Below, piece after piece: positions 24,499 through 32,628 of a stretch of 64,000 nt of DNA. The notes under the pieces were generated by a model, which did no database searches, was not told where the DNA came from, and saw only the letters and a program-made list of their open reading frames with translations. The stretch is taken from positions 1-64,000 of the forward strand of contig NZ_JANUFF010000016.1 of the NCBI RefSeq assembly GCF_024806495.1, written 5' to 3'. Position numbers and translations under genes: made by a program. Positions within the stretch are counted from its first letter, which is position 1, and the number at the start of each line of letters is the position of its first letter. Origin of the DNA: Chryseobacterium sp. JUb7. GTDB lineage: Bacteria; Bacteroidota; Bacteroidia; Flavobacteriales; Weeksellaceae.

Positions 24499-25311
24499 TT
24501 ATATTGGATTCAGTTTAAAAACTATTTTCCGATTATTTTTTCCGTCTTCACTCTGTAGTACAATTTCAGTATGTATTGAGAGAACTGAGCCGTCTTTCAA
24601 GTTAAGTTGATAAGTACTTTCTATTTTTCCGGGACAGATATTTTCACATCTTTCTGATTCTACTTTTTTCTGACTATTTATTATCTCTTCAAAATTTCTT
24701 GAATCTGAACAGCTTCCTATCATCTCAATATGAAGTTTTCCATTTTCTGACAATTCAGGTTTCTCAATTGTTTTAATGCTGTATTTTACTTTATTTCTGA
24801 ATGGAAAAATGGGTAAGTACAAGTCAAAATAAAGGTCTTTTTCATTAATATAATCTTGAAATGGCAAAAAGTAAAGACGATAGAATAAGCTGTTTAATAT
24901 TCTGTTTTGTATTTTACTCTTAAATCCTAATTCATTTTCTATAATCTGGATTAATTTCTGAGCATATTCTCCTTTATAATAATATGAAAATTCAGGTTTT
25001 AAATTTTTCCAGCGCTTTCTGATTTCCTCCAGATTCGTTATATGTTTTAAATGTCCGTTTTCAAATGTTTCCACTTTCAGAGGAAAAAACAGATTTCCTA
25101 TTTTATCTGAAACCTGTTCTAACACAAGGCTTGGAAGCTGATTATTAATCAATATTTCTCTTCTTTCAATCAGATATTGACAGGAGTCAGTTTTTTCCAC
25201 TTCCATCACAAAAGCGATATACATCTTTTCATTACCATTTTCAAAAATGGTCTGCTCGACTTTATATCCCTTACGGAAAGCCTGCCTTTTATATAACACA
25301 TTCTGATTCAT
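24499..25311 (-). CDS. T6SSiii-linked hypothetical protein, 270 residues
   Basis: Soluble, no export signal, family unknown to me. Alternating beta-strand and aromatic-rich helices; cysteines appear mainly in the C-terminal third (GSCSDSR, ERCENICPGKIE). It is encoded between tssN and the PAAR-like gene, 12 bases from the latter. Position next to the PAAR-like tip and effector makes a loading adaptor or chaperone plausible, which remains inference. Confidence 0.6.
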   Translation of the reverse strand: MNQNVLYKRQAFRKGYKVEQTIFENGNEKMYIAFVMEVEKTDSCQYLIERREILINNQLPSLVLEQVSDKIGNLFFPLKVETFENGHLKHITNLEEIRKRWKNLKPEFSYYYKGEYAQKLIQIIENELGFKSKIQNRILNSLFYRLYFLPFQDYINEKDLYFDLYLPIFPFRNKVKYSIKTIEKPELSENGKLHIEMIGSCSDSRNFEEIINSQKKVESERCENICPGKIESTYQLNLKDGSVLSIHTEIVLQSEDGKNNRKIVFKLNPI

Positions 25312-25350
25312 TCTTTTTGATATTACGTAAACTCATTGATAAAATTCATC

Positions 25351-26352
25351 TCATCCTTGGCTTATTGCTTCTGCCTCTTCCTCTTTTTTTGCTATTCTTT
25401 TCTTTTCATTCTCCTGACTGTATTCGAAGTCTGTCACTTCAGGTTTTTCTCTTTCATCATCCATCACCTGATCTGTTCTCATACAGAATACCACTGTATT
25501 TTCTTCGATTCCGTTCATATATAACGTCAATCCGGGATCCACATATTTTGTTGACTCATACCATTTAGGCTGTAGAAAAAATACCCAGCTGAATAATCCG
25601 TTTTCATCTTCAATCTGAATTTCATCTTCAGGATGCTTATCATTATAATCCAGAACGAAATTGTAAAAAAGCCTTCCGAAATCTACTCTTGTAGGACCTT
25701 TTGCTCTGTAAACACTGTATTTTAAAGCTTCTTTATTTTTATCCATTAAGAAAGTAAATACTACCATATCCTTCCTTTCTGCTTCACTCAATCCTTTATC
25801 CTCAAGATAATCTTCCGGAAACTGCCAGGTTTTGTAAATTTTGGGAGGGATCGCCATTGCCTTATTAAAAGTATCATTCAGAAATGTAGGAATGAAAAAC
25901 ACTATAAAATTGCCTAACATCAGAAAAACGAAATCAGCACCGTTCAGAAATGTATAAATAATTGAGAAAGGAATACTTGCATACAATACCGCGATCAGGG
26001 CAAAAAAATATTCCGTTCCTACTTTAGCAGATTCAAATTTGTTGAAAAAATTCCGGTAAAGAATACAATGAATAATACCGATAACCAGCGAGCTCAGCTG
26101 ATAAAAAATAAATTCATACAAATTATCATCTGAAAATAATTTATTATATCCAAGAAGTCCAATGATAGCATATACAAAGGCAAAAGAAAATAAATATGTA
26201 TAAAATTTACTTTTAGTCTGCTTTGGATCCGAAGCTTTCTGATTAAAAATCATGGTCAATAGGACACACAATGCCAATACGATGACAAGCATTACCAGCA
26301 ATTTAGGATCAAGGAGGTTAATAAAATATTTTTTGATATTGATTTGTGTCAT
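25351..26352 (-). CDS. tssN: TssN inner-membrane protein
   Basis: 333 residues with five predicted membrane helices in the first 175 residues (near 18-36, 48-68, 80-100, 110-132, 142-160), followed by a soluble domain of about 150 residues (KDMVVFTFLMDKNKEALKYSVYRAKGPTRVDFG region) and a charged tail. This is the TssN layout; in Bacteroidota TssN links the TssNQOPR membrane complex to the baseplate. It lies between tssG and the 270-residue protein. Confidence 0.8.
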   Translation of the reverse strand: MTQINIKKYFINLLDPKLLVMLVIVLALCVLLTMIFNQKASDPKQTKSKFYTYLFSFAFVYAIIGLLGYNKLFSDDNLYEFIFYQLSSLVIGIIHCILYRNFFNKFESAKVGTEYFFALIAVLYASIPFSIIYTFLNGADFVFLMLGNFIVFFIPTFLNDTFNKAMAIPPKIYKTWQFPEDYLEDKGLSEAERKDMVVFTFLMDKNKEALKYSVYRAKGPTRVDFGRLFYNFVLDYNDKHPEDEIQIEDENGLFSWVFFLQPKWYESTKYVDPGLTLYMNGIEENTVVFCMRTDQVMDDEREKPEVTDFEYSQENEKKRIAKKEEEAEAISQG

Positions 26353-26364
26353 TTGTTTGTGTTT

Positions 26365-27300
26365 TTATATTCTTGTATTATAGCCTAATACCGGGCTTTC
26401 AGAACCTGCAAATTCAAAATCCTGCCTGTCTTTTGGTAAGAGAATGATGGTTTTTATTTCAACCTCGATGGGAAAAAAATGATCGTAAAACATGTCTACA
26501 AATTTTTTCTTTTTTCCGTCATGAATATAATCCGTAAATAATGAATTCTGTAACGGACCAATCTGCAGATCAAGGTGATTGGAATAATCATCATATGAAT
26601 TACCTGCAATCAGGTCCAATCCTAGCCTATTCACACCCAATTCAATATTCTGGGATTCATCCGCATATTGTTGATGACCTCTGTACGTAACCTTCACCTC
26701 TTCTTCTAATAAAACAGATAAAATGTGGCAGGCCTCTTCAATATTTCCTACAATTTTATATGCAAATGGTAACAGCCTTATGAATTTTGAAACCAACAAT
26801 GGAGGGAAATCCCTGTCGATCCCCCAAAAATCATAAAACATCTCGGGTGCCAGATAGCTATTGAGCTCAAATAAAAATTCATTCTCCAGATTTTCAACAC
26901 TTACCCCATAGCTGAACATTTCATTTTCAAAAGGCTGAAAAAACGTTCTTGCCGCTTTCTGTTGTTTTTTTTGTGCCTGATGTTCCCCGATCATTACCTC
27001 AACATCCTTATTGGGAGTATCATTTTTGGTATGATGAGTCAAATTTTCAGGAAGCATATCATAAATACTGTCCCTGGAAAGGCTCAGCTTAAGCATCTGC
27101 ATGCTGTCGTAGTCAAAATCTGTCACATCAGATTCCAGAATATCAAATCTATAGGCACGGGAAAATTGCCCATCGTTTTGAATGATATATTGGCTTTCAT
27201 CAATTTCGTTATTTTTCAGCAAATCATTCACAACAACCTCAGCCCTGATATCATATTTTAGTGCATTGATCTGCTTTGTAAGATGTTCTAAGTTTTTCAT
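26365..27300 (-). CDS. tssG: TssG baseplate protein
   Basis: 311 residues, cytoplasmic baseplate partner of TssF. The N-terminal KNLEHLTKQINALKYDIRAEVV and the C-terminal LDLQIGPL-containing region, plus the place beside tssN, match T6SSiii TssG. It starts seven bases after the stop of the lipoprotein gene. Confidence 0.75.
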   Translation of the reverse strand: MKNLEHLTKQINALKYDIRAEVVVNDLLKNNEIDESQYIIQNDGQFSRAYRFDILESDVTDFDYDSMQMLKLSLSRDSIYDMLPENLTHHTKNDTPNKDVEVMIGEHQAQKKQQKAARTFFQPFENEMFSYGVSVENLENEFLFELNSYLAPEMFYDFWGIDRDFPPLLVSKFIRLLPFAYKIVGNIEEACHILSVLLEEEVKVTYRGHQQYADESQNIELGVNRLGLDLIAGNSYDDYSNHLDLQIGPLQNSLFTDYIHDGKKKKFVDMFYDHFFPIEVEIKTIILLPKDRQDFEFAGSESPVLGYNTRI

Positions 27301-27306
27301 GATGCG

Positions 27307-27945
27307 TTATTTTTGTTTTAAACGCCCTGCTGCTACATATCGCAACTGGAAATACTCATCGTTGAAATTATAAATATTAAGCCCGGTCGATGTACAGGCC
27401 AAAATTCTGTCATTATGAAGGTAAATACCCACATCAGAAATCGGATGTCCTTTATCATATCTGAAAAATACAATGTCACCCTCCTGCAGAAAAGCTCTCC
27501 CGGTAAAAAGCTGAATATCTTTTGATCGGAAGATACCATCCGGAGTTTTCGAAAATGTCGCATCATATACGTCACTATACAGAGCCTGAACAAAATAAGA
27601 GGCATCTACCCCTATTCCTTTTTCCAGCATTTGCTTTTTATAAGGAGTGCCTATCCATTCATCAAGATAGGCATACAACTTATAATCTCTAATATCTTTA
27701 GGCATTACTCCCATGATAATAGAATATTTTTCTTTAACTCTTAAAGTATCATCGTTTAATCCTTCAGAATTGTCATCTACAATAAAATAATCAGAAGTAG
27801 ATAGATTTTTTTGCTGATTTTTTTCTTTGGTATATTGATCGGAAGAGTAGTTATAAGGAATCTCTCTAATGTACTTTTTTCCTCCACAGGAACCCAAAAA
27901 TGAGAGTACTACAAATATGTGTAAATAGTTGGTAATGAATTTCAT
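27307..27945 (-). CDS. NlpC/P60-like lipoprotein lacking catalytic residues
   Basis: 212 residues, first gene of the minus-strand T6SS operon. Signal peptide and lipobox GSCG (Cys20). From about 90 the fold of NlpC/P60 is recognisable (DEWIGTPYKKQ, GVDASYFVQALY, GDIVFFRYDKGHPISDVGIYLHNDRIL). The catalytic Cys is Ala115 (DAS in place of DCS) and the catalytic His position is Asp171 in SDVGIYL, so it should be inactive. A structural, peptidoglycan-binding envelope role is likely. It may be the TssQ-type lipoprotein of the membrane complex, but I cannot prove it. Confidence 0.75.
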   Translation of the reverse strand: MKFITNYLHIFVVLSFLGSCGGKKYIREIPYNYSSDQYTKEKNQQKNLSTSDYFIVDDNSEGLNDDTLRVKEKYSIIMGVMPKDIRDYKLYAYLDEWIGTPYKKQMLEKGIGVDASYFVQALYSDVYDATFSKTPDGIFRSKDIQLFTGRAFLQEGDIVFFRYDKGHPISDVGIYLHNDRILACTSTGLNIYNFNDEYFQLRYVAAGRLKQK

Positions 27946-27960
27946 CGTGTGTGTTTGCTA

Positions 27961-27990
27961 CAAATATATAATTTTTTTTAATACTCCAAA
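27961..27990 (-). promoter_or_regulatory. Promoter of the minus-strand T6SS operon
   Basis: On the minus strand TTTG (27990-27987) is followed after 18 bases by TATATTTG (27968-27961), an exact TAnnTTTG box. The lipoprotein gene starts 16 bases further on. It is nearly a mirror image of the divergent promoter. Confidence 0.7.
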
Positions 27991-28018
27991 AAATAAATCC
28001 CTTTTTTTTGATAAAAAA

Positions 28019-28049
28019 TTTGTTTGTATTGAAAATCTAAATATATTTG
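28019..28049 (+). promoter_or_regulatory. Promoter of the PKD-protein/tssH operon
   Basis: TTTG (28019-28022), 19-base spacer, TATATTTG (28042-28049). Transcription would begin shortly upstream of a leader containing GCAAACACAAAC and the ATG at 28071. The -7 box and leader repeat those of the opposite promoter in inverted orientation. Confidence 0.75.
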
Positions 28050-28070
28050 CTGCAAACACAAACAACTTCA

Positions 28071-29135
28071 ATGAAAAAAAATAATCAAACATTATTCCCT
28101 AATGTAGATTATAGAATCTACTTATCTTTCGGAATACTCCTCCTCGTCAGCGTTTTATTTTTACTGTATCAATTTACTAGACATGTGGACTGTGACGATG
28201 CCAATTTCATTGTTCATGCAGATGAATATGTCATCAACAGAGTTGTGGATTATCAGGATAACACAAAAGGAGCCAAAACCTGGGAATGGGATTTCGGCGA
28301 CAGTACGGTTGTTGACAAGCGGCAAATCACTTTCCATAAATACCGGAAACCCGGAGACTATATCGTCAAATTAAAAATCAACGGCAGCTGTATCCATGAG
28401 AAAATGATCACTATTTCCAGCATAAGCCAAGACACAGGCTATCTTCCTGTTATTATGAGCCCTAATGTAGTAACAGTGGGAGAAAATGTACAGTTTAATG
28501 CCGAAAAACAAGGCGGGGAATCCTGGGAATGGAGCTTTGGAGAAACATCCAGCACAGATGCACTGGGAAAAACACCTGTTTATAAATTTAAATCTGTAGG
28601 TGATAAAAAAATAACCCTGATTGTGAATGGTGACATTGAACATATTGCCGTTAAAACAATCTATGTAGCACCAAAAACAATAAAAGCAAAACAAAAAATA
28701 GACATCAGTTCATACGAATTTGAAAAACCGGCAGAAGCTTTCTCTCTCCCAAGGGGGGCAGCACAGAAAGACCCATTGGTAGATATGCTTCAGTACATAC
28801 CTGTTTCCCCAAAATCAAAGTCAAAAAAAGACTCTCTTATAACTGAGAAAAAAGCACCGGAAATTTCTAATGAGCAGTTTCAGCTTCTATTAAATCAGGT
28901 GGCAGCACAGGCTAAAACAAAAGATGATTTTAAAGAGTATGTATGCGGAAATTATGATATTCCTGTTGTTATTAATGATAAAAAACTGATGCCTTTCGGA
29001 CAGTTCTGTCAAAGTATTATGGGCAAAAAAATTAAAATTACCGCGCTACGCTTAAATAAAGATTCTAAAAACTGTATCCAAAACATTAATGTACAGTATA
29101 AAGTAAAGAAAATGATGATCTGGATTAAAGAATAA
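28071..29135 (+). CDS. PKD-domain membrane protein of the T6SSiii locus
   Basis: 354 residues from the ATG at 28071; the earlier TTG lies inside the promoter. One membrane helix near 17-37 is followed by two PKD-like domains, each with W-E-W-(D/S)-F-G (WEWDFGDSTVV and WEWSFGETSS) and ending in the usual strand, so the bulk should be periplasmic. A lysine-rich linker and a C-terminal domain of about 90 residues with two cysteines (CGNYDIP, FGQFCQSIMG) complete it. Encoded just upstream of tssH. It may be a membrane-complex subunit replacing or corresponding to TssR/TssP; that is inference. Confidence 0.75.
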   Translation: MKKNNQTLFPNVDYRIYLSFGILLLVSVLFLLYQFTRHVDCDDANFIVHADEYVINRVVDYQDNTKGAKTWEWDFGDSTVVDKRQITFHKYRKPGDYIVKLKINGSCIHEKMITISSISQDTGYLPVIMSPNVVTVGENVQFNAEKQGGESWEWSFGETSSTDALGKTPVYKFKSVGDKKITLIVNGDIEHIAVKTIYVAPKTIKAKQKIDISSYEFEKPAEAFSLPRGAAQKDPLVDMLQYIPVSPKSKSKKDSLITEKKAPEISNEQFQLLLNQVAAQAKTKDDFKEYVCGNYDIPVVINDKKLMPFGQFCQSIMGKKIKITALRLNKDSKNCIQNINVQYKVKKMMIWIKE

Positions 29136-29195
29136 TAATTTGAGAAATTGGAAACCAGTTTTATTTTCCGGTTTCTGTTATAAAAGCACAAACAA

Positions 29196-31676
29196 ATGAT
29201 GAATCAGAATGAAATAACTTATAGTCAGGAAGTGACCAGAGCATTAACCGTTGCTCAGAAAATAGGACGGGAAAATCTTAATTCATATTTTACAGGAGCC
29301 CATTTATTAAAAGCAATGCTCATTAGAGATTTATCGCTTTTAAAACATCTGGAATCACTGGGAATTGATGTTTTTTATCTTGAAGAATGGGCAGAAGTAA
29401 GGATTGAAGAATGTCCAAAATCTCCCGGTCAGTATTCTTGTGAGCCTGATGAAATTATCGATGAAGTCTTTGCTGAAGCAGATTCAGTAAGAGAAATTTT
29501 AGGCGAAGAGGAAATCTCATTATTTGCATTAATTACAGCCATTAGTTCTCCAGGAGTTGCCTTTAGCTTTGACCAGATGAAAACTTTTCCGTTTACCCGA
29601 AATGAGTTACTAAAAAATATAGATTCAGTTGATGACAAAGCTAGATCATCAGCAAATTCAACAGCATTTTCAAAGACCAGCGAGGGTTTTATACAAAAAT
29701 ACTGTATCAATAAAAACGAACAGATACAAAAGAAAAATAAAAAAGAACCTTTAATAGGAAGAGATAACGAAATCAGTAAAATCACAGAAATTCTTTGTCG
29801 CTTCAGCAAGCAAAATGTACTAATCATCGGTGACCACGGTATCGGAAAAACATCATTGATAGAAGGCTTTGTATATAAAAACATCCTGCACCAACTTCCT
29901 GATATTATGCATGGATTGCAGATTTTTGAGCTCAACATGGGTGCTTTAACTGCAGGCGCATCTTATAAAGGAGAAATCGAAGACAGAATTAAAAACATCG
30001 CTGAAGAACTTCAGTCTTTTCCAAAGTCTGTGTTAATCATTGAGGAATTTCATTCCCTTCTTGGGAGTCATGGTTCTGATACCGGAATTGTAAATATCCT
30101 GAAAAGTGAAATTTCCAACGGATTGACCATTATTGCCACTTCAACGATTGAAGACTACACCAAGAAAATTGAAAAAGAACAAGGTCTTGCAGGAATGTTT
30201 GAAGTGGTAAGAATTGAAGAAACAGAAAATGAAACTCATTTCAGAATGTTAAAGCAGACTCTGAAAGATTATCAGAAACATCATAATATAACGATAGATG
30301 ATTCTACCATAAAAGAAGCCATCCGTCTTTCAAAAAGATATCTTAAAGAAAAAAGTCTTCCTGCCTCAGCCATTGATCTCATCGACCATACGATGTCAGC
30401 TTTAAAAACCGCAGGAGAATTGTTTTTAAAAGAAAAAAATCAATTAATCACCCAAATTATTCATTTAGAAAACAATACCGATCATTTTTCTGAAAATGAT
30501 CGTCATCTCTATGCAAAATGGTTACTTAAAGATTTAACCGAAAAAACAGGACATCTTCTCAGCACCTCACATGATCACAAAGAAGAAAATATAATTCCAC
30601 AATTTCAAAATACCCATGAAACCTTAGCATTTTGCAGAAAATTAATTGAGAAAGTGGAGAAAATTGCCTTAGAAAAAAGGACTCATACCACAGATTTAGA
30701 TCTTGCTTTAATTATTTCTCAAAAAACCAATATCCCTGTCGGAAAATTGAAAGAGGAAGAAAAACAAAGGCTTAACGATATGGAAAATATTCTCGCGAGA
30801 AGGGTTATTGGTCAGGATCATGCCATTTCAGTGATATCAGAAGCCGTATTGGAAACCCGGTCAGGATTAAATAAAGCAGGGCAGCCCATTGGTTCCTTTT
30901 TCTTTTTAGGACCTACCGGAACAGGAAAAACGGAACTTGCAAAATCTTTAGCTGAGTTTCTATTTCAGGATGAAAATGCCATTATCCGATTTGATATGTC
31001 AGAATTTAAAGAAGAACATTCCGCCGCATTATTGTACGGAGCTCCTCCGGGATATGTAGGTTACGAAGAAGGCGGACTTTTAGTCAATAAAATAAGGCAA
31101 AAGCCCTACTCTATAGTTCTATTTGACGAAATTGAAAAAGCTCATGCTTCTGTGTTTGATGTTTTTTTACAAATCATGGACGAAGGAAAACTTCATGACA
31201 GGCTGGGCAAGGAAGGTGATTTTTCTAATGCCATTATTTTATTTACTTCAAATATTGGGTCAGAATTTATTGTTGAATCTTTTGAAAAAGGAAATATTCC
31301 TCCATCATCAAAACTTTTGGAAATGATGAGTCGCTTTTTCCGTCCCGAATTTTTAGGAAGACTGACAGAAACGATTCCTTTTGCCCCTATCAACAGAGAA
31401 AATGCACTAAAAATTTTTGAAATCCATCTTAAAAAAGAACTTCTTGACATGGTAAAGGGATTATCTATAGAATTGATTATCAGTCAGGAAGTTAAAGAAT
31501 ATTTATCAACTCTGGATTTTGACATCAGATATGGAGCCCGCCCGTTAAAAGGTATTATCCGGGGAAAACTGAGAAGACCATTAGCAAAAAAAATAGTTTC
31601 AGGCGAATATAAAGAAGGTGATCAGATTGAAATTTCTTTGGAAAACAATAAATTGATCTGGATGAAAATTAATTAA
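29196..31676 (+). CDS. tssH: TssH/ClpV sheath-recycling AAA+ ATPase
   Basis: 826 residues. An N-terminal Clp repeat domain (1-150) precedes two AAA+ modules: Walker A GDHGIGKT near 210 with Walker B-like IIEEFH, and Walker A GPTGTGKT near 572 with FDEIEKAH. The C-terminal ClpB D2-small domain ends with YGARPLKGII. It disassembles contracted TssBC sheaths. The first Walker B has Glu where Asp is usual (IEEFH instead of IDEIH), so D1 hydrolysis may be altered. A leader with GCACAAAC precedes the start. Confidence 0.9.
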   Translation: MMNQNEITYSQEVTRALTVAQKIGRENLNSYFTGAHLLKAMLIRDLSLLKHLESLGIDVFYLEEWAEVRIEECPKSPGQYSCEPDEIIDEVFAEADSVREILGEEEISLFALITAISSPGVAFSFDQMKTFPFTRNELLKNIDSVDDKARSSANSTAFSKTSEGFIQKYCINKNEQIQKKNKKEPLIGRDNEISKITEILCRFSKQNVLIIGDHGIGKTSLIEGFVYKNILHQLPDIMHGLQIFELNMGALTAGASYKGEIEDRIKNIAEELQSFPKSVLIIEEFHSLLGSHGSDTGIVNILKSEISNGLTIIATSTIEDYTKKIEKEQGLAGMFEVVRIEETENETHFRMLKQTLKDYQKHHNITIDDSTIKEAIRLSKRYLKEKSLPASAIDLIDHTMSALKTAGELFLKEKNQLITQIIHLENNTDHFSENDRHLYAKWLLKDLTEKTGHLLSTSHDHKEENIIPQFQNTHETLAFCRKLIEKVEKIALEKRTHTTDLDLALIISQKTNIPVGKLKEEEKQRLNDMENILARRVIGQDHAISVISEAVLETRSGLNKAGQPIGSFFFLGPTGTGKTELAKSLAEFLFQDENAIIRFDMSEFKEEHSAALLYGAPPGYVGYEEGGLLVNKIRQKPYSIVLFDEIEKAHASVFDVFLQIMDEGKLHDRLGKEGDFSNAIILFTSNIGSEFIVESFEKGNIPPSSKLLEMMSRFFRPEFLGRLTETIPFAPINRENALKIFEIHLKKELLDMVKGLSIELIISQEVKEYLSTLDFDIRYGARPLKGIIRGKLRRPLAKKIVSGEYKEGDQIEISLENNKLIWMKIN

Positions 31677-31681
31677 TTTTT

Positions 31682-31756
31682 AAAATATCCCCTCAGTAAT
31701 AATTTTTTTTCATCTAAATTTAAAAGTCTGGGAACTTGGTTGAGGGGATATTTTTA
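31682..31756 (+). terminator. Long-loop hairpin terminator after tssH
   Basis: Arms AAAATATCCCCTCA (31682-31695) and TGAGGGGATATTTT (31741-31754) are perfectly complementary and end in a T-run. The 45-base loop is long for a simple terminator, so a small stable RNA or 3' element is also possible. Confidence 0.6.
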
Positions 31757-32066
31757 TTTAATCATCTATGTTGTTGAATTACATGGCAAAAGTATAACCT
31801 TTCTGTAAAAAAATCATTACTACAAATACACTACACAAACATAAAATACTGTAAACAAAATAGTTACCATATTAAGCAATGTAGAAATGTAGTAGATTAA
31901 AAATAATTAAGATCAGTATTTTATTACCTCTTTACTGTTCAAAATCCATTTTACGAGATCAATTTCTGGGAAAAATTTTAATCTTTGAACCTGTATTTTT
32001 AGAGCCTGTTTAAAAATCTTTCTAATATTTTTATTATAATGATTTTCAATACATATTAATTCTAGT

Positions 32067-32165
32067 CTTCGACAGGCTCAGACTGACAAACCTAATACTA
32101 AATGTATGATTTAACGGTGTCAGATTGAGCTTAGCCTGTAGTGAGCTTACCGAACTATCGAAATC
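32067..32165. repeat. Dispersed inverted repeat, CTTCGACAGGCTCAG family
   Basis: Begins CTTCGACAGGCTCAGACTGA and is followed after about 30 bases by a degraded inverse arm with GTCAGATTGAGCTTAGCCTG. The whole can fold as an imperfect hairpin, like the copy at 45991-46065. Confidence 0.65.
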
Positions 32166-32538
32166 TTAGATATTTTTTGAACTAAATTTAAACATGCCGT
32201 TAGACTCCTGACATTTTACTATAAGTTTTAATTTCATGTAACCTTTCAAAAATAGCAAAGTCTCTGGCGAAATCATCTTTTAGGAAATTGGCTTCTCAGG
32301 AGATGATTCGGGGAAGAAAAAAAATATAAAAATCCGTAAACTTCATTCCTTATCATAATTTTTATGAATAGGTGTTATCTTAAAATACTGAGAATAAACA
32401 GCAAACAAAAAGACTTACCATTAATATTTACAAATCCATAAAAATCTAACACATTCTATATAAAATTATTACATTTAAAGGTTTTCAATTGTTTAATTCT
32501 TACATTTTAAAACTATTTAGATTTTTAATTAAAACAAA

Positions 32539-32552
32539 TGCAATCGATTACA
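32539..32552. promoter_or_regulatory. LacI-family operator candidate upstream of xylA
   Basis: TGCAATCGATTACA is a near-perfect palindrome with a central CG, the standard form of LacI/GalR operators. The same AATCGATT core with GC flanks occurs upstream of kduI and susC. Confidence 0.6.
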
Positions 32553-32628
32553 ATTTTTAATTAAAAAAATATTTTTAAAGGAAAATAGGAATTAAGTTTT
32601 ATCTAAAAATTAAATTAAACAAAATATA

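Larger units (their letters stand above)
31757..32628. other. Long intergenic region before xylA
   Basis: No convincing gene on either strand. It holds a dispersed inverted repeat (32067-32165), a possible short hairpin near 32267-32320 (ATCATCT with AGATGAT), very AT-rich DNA from 32330, and a LacI-type palindrome at 32539-32552, 77 bases before xylA. I see no clean TAnnTTTG box close to the gene. Confidence 0.5.

Noticed and set aside
29429..29938. A 169-codon minus-strand frame inside tssH
   Set aside because: Shadow of the ClpV gene with low-complexity serine/isoleucine-rich translation.
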